A stretch of DNA of 64,000 bases from Eucalyptus grandis. Taxonomy: Eukaryota; Streptophyta; Magnoliopsida; Myrtales; Myrtaceae. Numbering within the stretch: position 1 is the stretch's first letter; every line of letters starts with the position of its first letter. Shown here in pieces: positions 47,169-58,617 of the stretch. A model generated the notes under the pieces. It worked only from the letters and a program-made list of their open reading frames with translations, had not been told where the DNA came from and searched no databases. The DNA is taken from NCBI RefSeq assembly GCF_016545825.1, contig NC_052620.1, positions 1,426,001-1,490,000 on the forward strand. The letters run 5' to 3'. A program made the translations under genes and the position numbers.

Positions 47169-50100
47169 GGACTCGTCTCTCCCTCTTCCTCCTCCTCCTC
47201 TTCTTGAGTTCTTGCGCTGTCGTCCTCTCATGGAAGAAGGAGGAGTTCCGGAACTGTAACCAGACCCCCTTCTGCAAGCGCGCCCGTTCCCGGAAGCCCG
47301 GCTCCTCCCCCTTCCTCGCCGCCGACGTCTCCATCTCCGATGGCGATCTCGTCGCCAAGCTCGTCCCCAGAGAACCCGACCCGGATCAAGAAGATCAAGA
47401 ACCGCCCGCCAGGCCCCTCGCCCTCACCCTCTCCGCCTACCGGGATGGCGTAATGAGGGTCAAGATCGACGAGGACTACCCGTCCCAGGAATCCCCCCAC
47501 AAGAGGCGGTTCCAGGTCCCCGACGTGATCGTCTCCGAGTTCGAGTCCAAGAAGCTCTGGCTGCAGAGGGTCTCCACGGAGAGGGTCGGCGGCGACGAGG
47601 GTGTCTCGTCGATCGTGTACTTGTCTGATGAGTATGAGGGGGTGGTCCGGCACGACCCTTTCGAGGTTTACGTTCGCGAGAGATCGAGCGGGGATCGGGT
47701 GTTGTCGATGAATTCACATGGGTTGTTCGACTTCGAGCAGTTGAGGGAGAAGAAGGAAGGGGAGGATTGGGAAGAGAGGTTTAGGAGTCATACGGATACT
47801 AGGCCTTATGGTCCTCAATCCATTAGCTTCGATGTCTCGTTTTATGGGGCTGACTTTGTTTATGGTATTCCCGAGCGCGCCGCTAGCCTAGCCTTGAAAC
47901 CCACCAGAGGACCTGGGATCGATCACTCGGAACCGTATAGGCTGTTTAATTTGGATGTCTTTGAGTACTTGCATGATTCTCCCTTTGGGCTTTATGGGGC
48001 GATTCCCTTCATGATTTCCCATGGGAAGGCGAGGGGGACTTCTGGGTTCTTTTGGTTGAACGCGGCTGAGATGCAGATTGATGTTCTGGGTGAAGGATGG
48101 GATGCCGATTCTGGCATTTCACTTCCTTCGTCGCAGAAGCGGGTGGATACTTTTTGGATGAGTGAGGCTGGGATTGTGGATGCTTTCTTTTTCATTGGTC
48201 CAGGGCCTAAGGATGTCGTCAAGCAATACGTTGGTGTGACGGGTAACCCTGCGATGCCTCAGCTCTTCGCGATAGCTTATCACCAGTGTAGATGGAACTA
48301 CAGGGATGAGGAGGATGTTGAGAACGTGGATGCCAAATTCGATGAGCACGACATCCCTTACGACGTTCTTTGGCTCGATATTGAGCACACGGACGGCAAG
48401 AGGTACTTTACCTGGGATAAGGTGCTTTTCCCTCATCCCGAGGAGATGCAACGGAAGCTAGCTGCAAAGGGTAGGCACATGGTGACAATTGTGGATCCTC
48501 ATATTAAGCGTGACGAGTCATACCACATACACAAGGAGGCCTCCAAGAATGGCTATTATGTCAAGGATGCTTCTGGAAACGATTTTGAGGGTTGGTGTTG
48601 GCCCGGTTCATCATCATACATTGACATGCTAAGTCCAGAAATCAGATCATGGTGGGCCGACAAGTTCTCATTTGAAAACTATGTCGGCTCAACACCTTCA
48701 CTGTACATATGGAATGACATGAACGAGCCTTCTGTTTTTAACGGTCCTGAGGTATATTTGTGCTTTGTGTCCTTGTCTTTGGCTCTTAGAGTCCACATAG
48801 GTGCTGAGATTAGATTTTATTGGTGACCATTCATGATACACCTTTGCTTTCGTACAAATATTATATCTTAAACCGTACCTGGGTCACAATCACTCTGTAG
48901 GGAATGCTCATAGGACCTTATGTTGGGGCTAGTGTGAAGGATTAGAACTATTGCAGACCATGAAGAGCTTTTAATTCTTGACTGTTTGGATGAGTCTTAT
49001 GATAGTAATTTTTTAATGCTTGTGGAAGTCATTAGTCATATCTCTGCATTTTTTTTTTTGGTGAAATGTAAGAAATATCTCTGCATTTTTTTTCTTGCCT
49101 TTTTTGCAAATTTTATGCTAAGTGTCTTAGCTTCACCAGAAAAGCAAATAGGTAAAGAACTCGTTATCATTTAAAAGGTTAAGTAAGCAAGTCTTTTGTT
49201 GTTTTATCTGTATCTTGAAGAAACGTTAACATTGGGGTTTTATGTGTGTTATTGTTTCATTCAAGAAAATTTAATTTTTAATTTTAGACTGATGCTCATG
49301 CCTTCTGGTTTATATTCAGTGGCAGCACCAGGAGTATCGGACTTTTCCTTTTCAATTTGGGGGAATGGGGTAGTTAAATTTTATTCATGGAACCTATGTA
49401 CTAGAACCATCCCATGGTAACTTAATTGCACAAATTAAATTTCTCAGTTAGGCATGTACAAAGCACGACTTGCTAGTTCTAAATCTGTTGTACATCATCT
49501 TTCTCGAAATCTAGTGACTTGACCATTGGACTGGGAACAATTATAGTACTTACTTGTGATGCAAGATAGATTGATAGAAGAAAAAATAATAATAATCTTT
49601 CAAGTTTTATAATGGTTGGCTGAAATATGTGTCTAATGTAGACTCATGTCAAGCTGCATAACTTCATCTTGGCTTCTTCAAGACTTTTCGTGTGTAATCA
49701 GTAAATACAGAAGATTATGCTATTAAACAGAATGAAAAGTTAATGCAGTCCAAAAAATCTTGTTCTTGGAAACCTGTAAGAAGAGTCGGCCAATTATATT
49801 TGGTTGAGGGGAATTTGTTCTCCCACTCCTATATATTGTGGAAGAGAAAAATGAATTGAGAGTGGATCAAAGTTATTTGTCATAAAAGTAATAGCTTATA
49901 GCTAATTTATCGACCTGGGTTTGTATAAATAACAGAATCATGGTGGATTGAATTTTCTTGTCTTTTGTCATCAGCTCACGATGCCAAGAGATGCTTTACA
50001 CTATGGAGGTGTGGAACATCGAGAACTACATAATGCCAATGGTTATTATTTCCACATGGCAACATCTGATGGGCTCTTAAAGCGAGGAAATGGAAATGAC

Positions 50101-50286
50101 AGGCCTTTTGTTCTTTCCAGAGCTTTCTTTCCCGGAAGTCAAAGGTATGGAGCTGTCTGGACTGGAGATAATACAGCAGAATGGGATCAACTTAGGGTTT
50201 CAGTACCCATGATTTTGACTCTTGGTCTCACTGGACTGTCATTCTCTGGTGAGTTTTGATTGATTAGAATAAATATTTGATGTGAG

Positions 50287-50321
<35 letters not shown>

Positions 50322-52332
50322 AGTTTTCTTTGCAATGTAACTTTGCATCGTCTGTAGGTGCGGATGTTGGTGGTTTTTTCGGCAACCCTGAACCTGAGTT
50401 ATTAGTCCGCTGGTATCAACTTGGTGCGTACTATCCTTTCTTCAGGGCGCATGCTCATCAGGATACGAAAAGACGGGAACCCTGGTTATTTGGGTAGGTT
50501 GTCCTTTATATTCAAGTTGTGATTGGATCATAGTATGGTTCTGTGGGAAAGATATTACGCTTTACCTAATTAATGGGAGGACAAGTGGGTCCATACGCTG
50601 ATACAGTTTTTTATAGTGGTGCATCCTTATAATAGGTTTTGAGAGGTATTTGTGGTAGTCCTTTATCAAGGGTGACCATTTATACAATACTTCACTGTCC
50701 ACCCTTTCCGCCCCTTCTGATGCTGACTTCAGTTTGCCATTATTATTTGTGTTGTTACAGAGAGCGCAATACTGAACTGATGAGAGATGCCATACGTACA
50801 CGCTACATGTTGCTCCCATTCTTTTACACTTTGTTCAGAGAAGCAAATGTCACTGGTGTTCCAGTAGTACGCCCTCTGTGGATGGAGTTCCCTTTTGATG
50901 AAGCTACATTTGACAAGGATGAGGCATTCATGGTGGGAAACAGTCTGCTGGTCCAAGGCATCTTCACCGAGGTGCTTTATGATTGCTTTTTTGTTCCTCT
51001 TTGGAACCTCAGTTTGTTGTTCTTTTAGTCTCTTTTAGTAGCAATATCAAGCATACTTTACTCTTCTGGACCAGCGTGCGAAACATGTATCAGTATATTT
51101 GCCGGGGAAAGAGTCTTGGTATGACCTAAGAACTGGGACAGCATACCTGGGCAGTAAGACTCACAAGCTGGAAGCTCCAGAAGACCATGTTCCAGCTTTC
51201 CAGAGGGCTGGAACCATCATACCACGAAGAGATCGGTTTCGTCGTAGCACCACACAGACGGTGAATGATCCTTACACTCTGGTAAGTATCGACAATATTT
51301 TGTCATTTTCAGGCCCAAGTTGTTATACTCCAAGCTTACTAAATACACACAGCAATTTGTAAGTGCACCCTTTCTTATTTTTTTTCTGAAAGCCTCTGGG
51401 CCTGCTTGTAATATTCAGTCATGGCATCAGCATGTAAATGGGAATCATGTGACATATGAATGATTGATTTATTCCTATTATGCAGTTCTGATATGATATT
51501 GGAGATGAAGAATTTTTGATGCACTTATCTGATTATTGCACAATGCAATATGAAGCAACCTCTAGAATAACCTATGATTATGTTGGAATCATACTGGTGG
51601 CTTATTATTATTATTATGATTATTAGCATTTAAAGAGAGAAAAGACCATCTAATAAATTGCTTCATGGAAATGGCACTTCCGAATTTTGCAATAACCTCA
51701 AAGATGGCCTAATTGCTGTCTCCATGTTCTTTCTCAGTACTGTTCCTATGTGGATACTGTTATCCAGTTATTTCATTCACCTATTGCATGTCTAGATCTG
51801 TAAGATTTTTCCTTTGATGCTTGGATGCTTTTAGGCTTCTTTCGGTCTTGTTTGTGCCTGTGATTGTTTTCCTAGTGCAGACATTATGAAGGCTTTCCCC
51901 TCCCATGAGTGCTGTTACTGATGACGTGTAAGTATTGCTTACAGCCTTCCAATCTCATTTCAGGTTATAGCTCTGAATAGTTCCCAAACAGCCGAAGGTG
52001 AACTCTATATTGATGATGGGAAAAGCTTTGAGTTCAAGCATGGGGCATACATTCATCGCCGATTTGTTTTCAAAGGGGGAAAACTTACATCATTGAACAT
52101 GGCACCTGCTACCTCTGGTAACCTTCCATTTAAGTCGGAGTGCATAATCGAGCGGATCATAATTCTTGGACATGCTGGCGGGCCAAAGAATGCTCTCATT
52201 GAGCCAGGTAATCTGAAGGCCCAGGTTGAATTTGGACCCCTCCTGCTTCAAGGAAGAAGCAGCTCTGGTGTTTTGACCATACGGAAGCCTGGCATCCGAA
52301 TTGCAGATGATTGGACAATAAAAGTTTTGTAA
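47165..52332 (+). CDS. RSW3: ER glucosidase II alpha subunit, GH31
   Basis: The catalytic subunit of glucosidase II trims the two inner alpha-1,3-glucoses from N-glycans in the ER and so controls entry to and exit from the calnexin/calreticulin cycle. It works as a heterodimer with a beta subunit that carries the ER-retrieval signal; this protein has none at its C terminus. The six exons, 47165-48751, 49975-50248, 50358-50493, 50761-50971, 51075-51281 and 51964-52332, give 927 residues, normal for the family. Visible features: signal peptide 1 to about 22 ([16 protein letters not shown]), the N-terminal beta-sandwich, then the GH31 barrel with [19 protein letters not shown], nucleophile D518 in [10 protein letters not shown], and acid/base D594 in WTGDNTAEW, followed by [20 protein letters not shown]. 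Exon 1 is long and GC-rich. All junctions are in frame with no lesions. The orthologue is RSW3/PSL5 of Arabidopsis. Confidence 0.96.
50289..50318. repeat. (CT)n microsatellite in intron 2 of the glucosidase II gene
   Basis: About 15 CT units lie 40 bases before the acceptor AG at 50356-50357, upstream of a shorter T-rich tract. Confidence 0.85.
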
Positions 52333-53490
52333 GAACATGTGAGTTTTCCTGATTTTCTTGTTTCAGTCGCACATCTGAAATTCATGGTAGTCATTGGGTC
52401 CACCTTGTGAAGAGCACAGGTGGATTTCATGCTTTCTTGATCAACTTTGGCTAGCCAACTCATAAATTGGCCATACTTGTGTTATGGAAACATCACACTT
52501 CGCTCTCTTGTTAAACCATCGTATGGTGGGACCAACATTTGGTGATTCACAGGGAAAGGAATTCTGCTGTTCAGAAAAAGCTTCTTTTTTTCCTTTTTTT
52601 GCCGCTATTATGTGGTGACAGATTAATGCTGTTAACTGATGCTAGATTTCTTTGCAGACCCGTAGTCCTTTCGATGTTCAAATATAAATGCTGGGTTTCT
52701 TTTTGGAATTTATCCGCAGGATTGCTCAACAAGAACTCTCCCTTCCCTTTTGCAGAGTTTGGAAATTGGGCAAATGGAACTAACAACTTGGTGTTACTGA
52801 AAAATAAGAACCAGAATTTACAGGATTGCTTGAAGATGACCTGAATCACTACGCAACAGAAAGTCATCTGTCTGGTTATTTTTCAGTAATTTTTTGTGCC
52901 GCTTACTCATTCTTTCTTGAAGAGGGAATGACAGTGAGGAATGTTAATGCAAATTTGCAATTTGAGGATTATACTGTACTAACTGTTCAGTTATCAGATT
53001 ACTGTAAGAGAAGCGTTAATAGAGATGGTTAGACCATTCTTAAGTGTTGGAAAGTCGCTAGCAGAAATTTCAGTTCAGTGAGTTTAGTCAAGCAGAAGTA
53101 GTGCTCATTGCATTTTCTGTGCAAGATTTAGGTTTTGATTGCATATGATTCGAAAATTTTAGGAGATTGCATGGAGGCACAAGTCTGAGGAATTCATATG
53201 GCATTGTCCCAATGCTTTTATAAGTGATAGTAATTTGAATTAGGAAAAGTAATGTCCAACATATCTGATGTCCAGGACCGAGAACCCAGTATGTTGTAGA
53301 GAATTCAACACTGGTTGACATGAAAATCTCCGAAAATTCAACATGTTCACCAAGTTGACATATAGGTTCGACCATCCGATTATGGGAAACATTGAAAGGT
53401 AAATTGAGCATAAAAAGTGGAATGAAAACTAAGAACATCCTGTATATGGCAGAAATTCGACCAAATCCAGGTACTCATTCGAGAAAATGC
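52333..53490 (+). other. 3' flank of the glucosidase II gene
   Basis: Probably 3'-UTR and spacer. Only short frames occur and no gene is seen. Confidence 0.5.
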
Positions 53491-53494
53491 TGCT

Positions 53495-53790
53495 ACGCGG
53501 ATGGCCATTCGCCTCGACACCTTCAACAACCTCTCACTTACACTCAGAATGGAGGAGCCCTTCGATCCCACTGCGCGATCAAATACATTATAATCATTAT
53601 GTAAGCTCGGGGATAAGTTAAAACTCGAGTTGAACACAAAATCAATAGTCGAATTGAACTGTGACTCGGGTTTCTCTGATCGCTTCGTATACTTTAGGTT
53701 CACTCCAGCTGTCGGTAGTCTTCGATCTTTGAGTTACCTTGGAGCGGAAAATTGAGTCTGGATCAATATGAAAGGATCGTGGACTAAAGG
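53495..53790 (-). pseudogene. Relic of auxilin-like exon 1
   Basis: On the plus strand, GAGCCCTTCGATCCCACTGC then GCGATCAAATACAT resembles GAGCCCTTCGATCCCAGCAC then GCGATCCAACACAT at 61839-61876. Further on, CCCTTCGTACGGTCG-like, CTCCGATCTCTG-like and GGATCTGGGTCGGCGGGAAA-like words follow in the same order as in 61980-62070. It therefore matches part of exon 1 of the auxilin-like gene, on the same strand but placed beyond its 3' end. Stops and indels are present and no frame survives. It suggests a former tandem copy. Confidence 0.6.
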
Positions 53791-55429
53791 AGGATGAAAT
53801 AGGTCGGGAGACTTGAACAAAATATTGTCTTAGTCAACACTCAACGGTCTTATTTAAAGATATTCAACCGGCTCAGCTGGTCGACTTGTGAATTGAATCC
53901 CCGTACTTATTTGAAATCTTCTTATCTCTCACACCTCCCCATCCTTAATTTTAGTGCTAAACTCACACGATTGAGCGGCTCTAGAAAAAAGTATTATCTC
54001 CGTTTATCAACGAAAATTACAATAATCCGGATAACTCAAAAATCTCTTTAGTTGTTTCTGTTATACTGATCAAGATTTCGCCCCCTAAATTAGGTCAGCA
54101 GGTAATTAAGCCGATTTGATCTGGATTGCTAGTCCGGATTGCTCAATGCTCATTAAGATTTACGCGATGTCTCGCAGAAATCACCACAACTTGTACTAGC
54201 GCCAGCCACCAGGGGTGTCCAAAAAACCGGTGGGCAGATCGAAAAACCTCGTTTTGAACCACCCAAAAAGAGCATTCCTTATAGGTTGTGTGGCAGTTTT
54301 ACTTTAGTGTTTTCAGTTCAGAACAACCCAGAGACCAAAAGGAACAAAAACGGCCGAACGACCCTTTCAGAATTTTTCACCGTTCCACTGCACTCGGACC
54401 CAATTGAAATCATGCATTGCCCTACACATTTCCCCGGAAGAAGTAACTCCACTATACACATCTCACATTATCCAAAAATCTCTAAATACTAAAAGAAACC
54501 CATCTGCTTCAATGCCGTAGTACGCTATAATCCCTGTTCATGAAGAGAGCAAAAGAAACAAATCAAAGGGAAGTACCTGTCACCATTCAGCCTTTTACTT
54601 ATAGACAATAATCTGAACAATCAAAACAAAGGGCTAAATCACCGAGACACCTCCGCTACTTTGGTAATTTTAGCCAGCTGTCCCCCTAACTTGAAAGTAG
54701 CACAGTCAGTCCTTGCTTTGGATACTAGTGAGACGTCCATCCAACTTTTGACAAGAATTCTATTGGAGTTAGGAATGTGGTGAAGTAGCAATCTCCCATG
54801 CTACTGCATAAAATGTTCCTGCTAGGAACCTTAAGGTACGGAGTACAGAGGGACTTCTATCACCAATATCCAAAGTATAGGGACAGCTTTCACTGTTTTC
54901 AAAGTGGAGGGGTTTGCTCGCTAAATATCCTTAAAGGGGGATATCGACAATTTACCCACGCTAAAAATATCTTACAAGTATACCAGCAAATTGGTACAAA
55001 TGGTAATGTTCCAATCCCATGAGATGTATACACAATGCTATTATATTTGTTGCGGCGGATTGCAAAAGGCAATGAGTTTTAGCCTCGTCACTTGGACAAT
55101 GCAAGGGAATTCATTGTAGGCGCAACCACAGGATCTTCCATGCAGTAACCTACAACATTGGCTACGAGGAGAACAGTTTCGGCAAGATCCTCATAGCCCA
55201 AGTGAATGTACTTGTTTGGCAACCCTAAGTAAATCATTGGCTACGAGGAGAACAGTTTCGGCAACTTCAGAGGATGAACTTCCTTAAATATACTGTATTT
55301 CAAAACGGGTGCAATATTGGCAAGATTATATTCCTCAGAGACATTCATTGTCCTCCAGGAGTATCTGCCAAGGAAAGAAATGGGACGCTTGCTTAAAATA
55401 GCTTGAAGCTGAAAGGTTGTCTCAAGAGT
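53791..55429. other. Spacer downstream of the auxilin-like gene
   Basis: No gene is seen. It contains the MITE-like element at about 54631-54942. A repeated phrase, TTGGCTACGAGGAGAACAGT then TTCGGCAA, occurs at about 55155-55182 and 55236-55264, a small duplication near the probable 3'-UTR. Confidence 0.45.
54631..54942. mobile_element. MITE-like element with degenerate terminal inverted repeats
   Basis: The left end AAGGGCTAAATCACCGAGAC, then ACCTCCGCTACTTTG, resembles the reverse complement of the right end (AAGGATATTTAGCGAGCAAA, then CCCCTCCACTTTG). Inner words such as AGCTGTCCC also pair. It is about 310 bp with no coding capacity. No target-site duplication could be fixed, so the family is unassigned. 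Confidence 0.45.
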
Positions 55430-58400
55430 TCAGAAGAGCTCCTCTGAATTAAATTTGTTCCAAGCTTCCTGTAATAACAAGGACAATTAACAATCAATGC
55501 TGACATTGGAATGTCATATTACTAAAACCACGAAACAAGAATTAAATGGCACTTATAAAAGTAGTAAGTAGTATTCTTTCCCCACATTGTCACATGGAGT
55601 AAACGTTATTGAAAGCAGAGAGTGCCAGGAGAAATCTTCAGAGAGGTCATTTACCCTCCGCACAAAAAAATGTTAACGATGTATTATGCTTACAGAAAAC
55701 CAACAAAGGAAAAGGAACATCTAGAAGCGCAAAGACTGATAAAGAGGCACCACTGTAGGATAAGGGAACAAGAATTGCAGACCTGGCAGGGTATTCACGT
55801 GCCAAAAGATGAAGAAACTTCCTATCAATTCTTTTTCTCACTGTTAATCCTCATTTGTAAATACAGAAAGGGAAAGGGGAAAAACCTAAGTCTTTGAAGA
55901 GGATGGATCTTCTTTTTATGATCTTCAAAATGATTTAGAACATTAAATATAGCATCCAAAATGTACTCTTGGAATAACTTCTCAATCATGCAAGTGAGCA
56001 TTTTCTTTATATGAGCTCTTTTCTAAATGTCTTGGTGCCTGCCGTTGACAAAATTCTCATAACTAATGAAATAATATGCAGACCAACTTGTGTAGCCAGA
56101 ATTTCCTAAAAATGACAAAGCAAAAGTTTGCCAAACCCAATAACGAACATTATGAATTATTATTATTATTATTGTTATTATTATTTTACTGATCTCCACA
56201 TGCATAATAGAATCAGATGCAAATGGAGGACCTACCCTTCATTTAAACCTGATAAAATGGGACTAACCCTACTCTCCGACCACAGAATACAAACAAAAGC
56301 ATGATGTCAAGATTAATAAACAATCTACTAGAGTCATTTTATATTTTTCCAATGTTAGCAATGCTAATTTTGTGGAACTGTCCCAATGCTATTCAGTCCA
56401 CCACACAAAAACGATGATAATTTCAAAGCTCTTGGGTTGTTAAATACCTTAAGGAAGTCAAAAACCTTCTCGGCAATATATTTCTGCTGAAGATTGGCAC
56501 CTTTTTGCTGCACCTTGTCAGGATGAATACACAAAGTTGCCTTCCTATAGAACTTTTAACTGAAGCAGCAGCAATCAAATCCGTCAGAGAAACAGGTTCC
56601 CAACCACATTCAGGCCAGAGCACCTAATAAGAAAATGATCAACAGGAATTGCTTAGCCCAAACACCAGAAAGGTATGCTCCAAACAGATAAAAAAGCGAA
56701 ATGAACGGGATAAGGATACAATCTATAAAAAGTTTATATGAGATTTGAGCAAAATGTCAAATAAATAGCTTCGGGTAATATGTGCCAATAAACACAGGGT
56801 AGCTAATAAACAAGTAGGTAGCTTAAAAATACATAAAACAGTCATATGCAGAAGTACATCCAGATCAGGTCAGCAAAATCTCATCATATGCTATTAGTTT
56901 AACATGGCTCACAATCAGTATTTCTTTGGAGCGTCTTCCTCCCTTTCATAGAAAAACCTCAATGTGTCCAGTAAAATTTTCATGCACACAAAGCAAGAAA
57001 GTAGCTACTTTCTCTATCAAGTAGACCAATGAGGAATTTCTGTAAATGCATGACCCCTCTTATCATCACCACCAGCTTTAAATCTTCTGTGTTTGCCCAC
57101 AAAGAAAATATTTTGTTGCGAATGAACAAGATATTGAGGAATTGTCTGTGTTTATTGTAGGCAATGTGAGGTGACACAAAGGTTGCACCTACATCTTTTT
57201 CATGTAAAGCTGTTTCCTATGTACTGCTTTCCAATGAAAAGCATCTGTTTACGATAAGAGTGCCACAACTGCCATTCAAGAAGAAAACTCAGACGTCTCC
57301 CTATTGTGTTATAGGAACAATTGCAAGACAAGTCCTAAAATCGGTTATGATAATGCACTTGAGTAAACTTTCATTTAGTGCATCTAAACTTTAAAACTTG
57401 CGCAACTTAGATGCACTTGGGTACTCGAAATGCCACGTGGCTTTTTTCTTTTATGTGGCCATTAAGGGGGAAAAAAAGCCATGTGCATCTTCCATCCACT
57501 AAAGCCTAATGGAGTTATCAGAAGGATTTAAATGAACGACCATGACAAATTTTATGACTTGCAAAAAGTGAGAGTTTTAGGACTCAAGTGCATTAGAGTG
57601 TCAACTTTTAAAATCCTGCTATAATTATCCAATAATCCCATGTTATACATACTGATTTCAAGGATCTCAAGAACTCATCATGAGTGAAATGCTAAAGAAG
57701 AATCACCATCCCATATTCAGTCAAATTTAACACTGCAAATTTCAATATTGAACCACATAAAATCCACCTCTTCTTTTGGAGCCTTGAAAACAGGGCACAT
57801 CAATTTTTGGCTCTGCCAAGGAAAAATATTTAATGCTCCATTCCTTGTATACCGAAAAATCAAGATTGAATAAAACATGCACTCTTTCGACTAATCTATT
57901 CTAGAATTAAACTACGACCAATAGATAGTAACAGCTTCGATGCAGAAAATGGGTGCCTATTCTCTCTCCTGTGTATTTGTCTTACTCTTGTTCTTGCATC
58001 CCGTCCAATGCCATTGGATGAGTACCAGAAGATGCAGCCTGTATTTTTGCAAGCAATGCACGACAGTGAAAAGAACATCAAGGAACACATCTAACTTACA
58101 TATTGCAAAGTCGATAGCAAAGCACGCAAGTTCCCCTCTTTTCCAGTAGCCCAGCGCTTTATCTCAACATCCAGTGTTTCAGCAATCCTCTGAAGGAATT
58201 CATCAGATAAGCGGTTAATGTTAACTTAACGAAAACCTAATAGCAGGAGTGTCAGCGAATAGCCATAGGGATGTAACATTTCACCGATAAAATAATGTGA
58301 AATCAGGAGCAAGAGGAATTAGTTACAAGTAATATTCTGCAGCTCCAAGCATTTATGTGCACCGCGAAGACAATGTTTTTTTTTTTCTTTCAAGATTTCC

Positions 58401-58561
58401 AAATCTTACTGGCGAGGTACACAGTTCAGACAGTCAGTCACTTGGTTTTCCCCTAGGTCAACCATGGGCCATGCATCTATTTTTTATTAGGTGTAGTGAA
58501 GTCTTGAATGGAAAGTAATCAGGCATAACTAACTAATATTTTAACTCTTGAAATCCCAAAC

Positions 58562-58617
<56 letters not shown>

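Noticed and set aside
47228..47717. Minus-strand frames of 141 and 85 codons
   Set aside because: They are antisense to the GC-rich first exon of the glucosidase II gene and have no domain.
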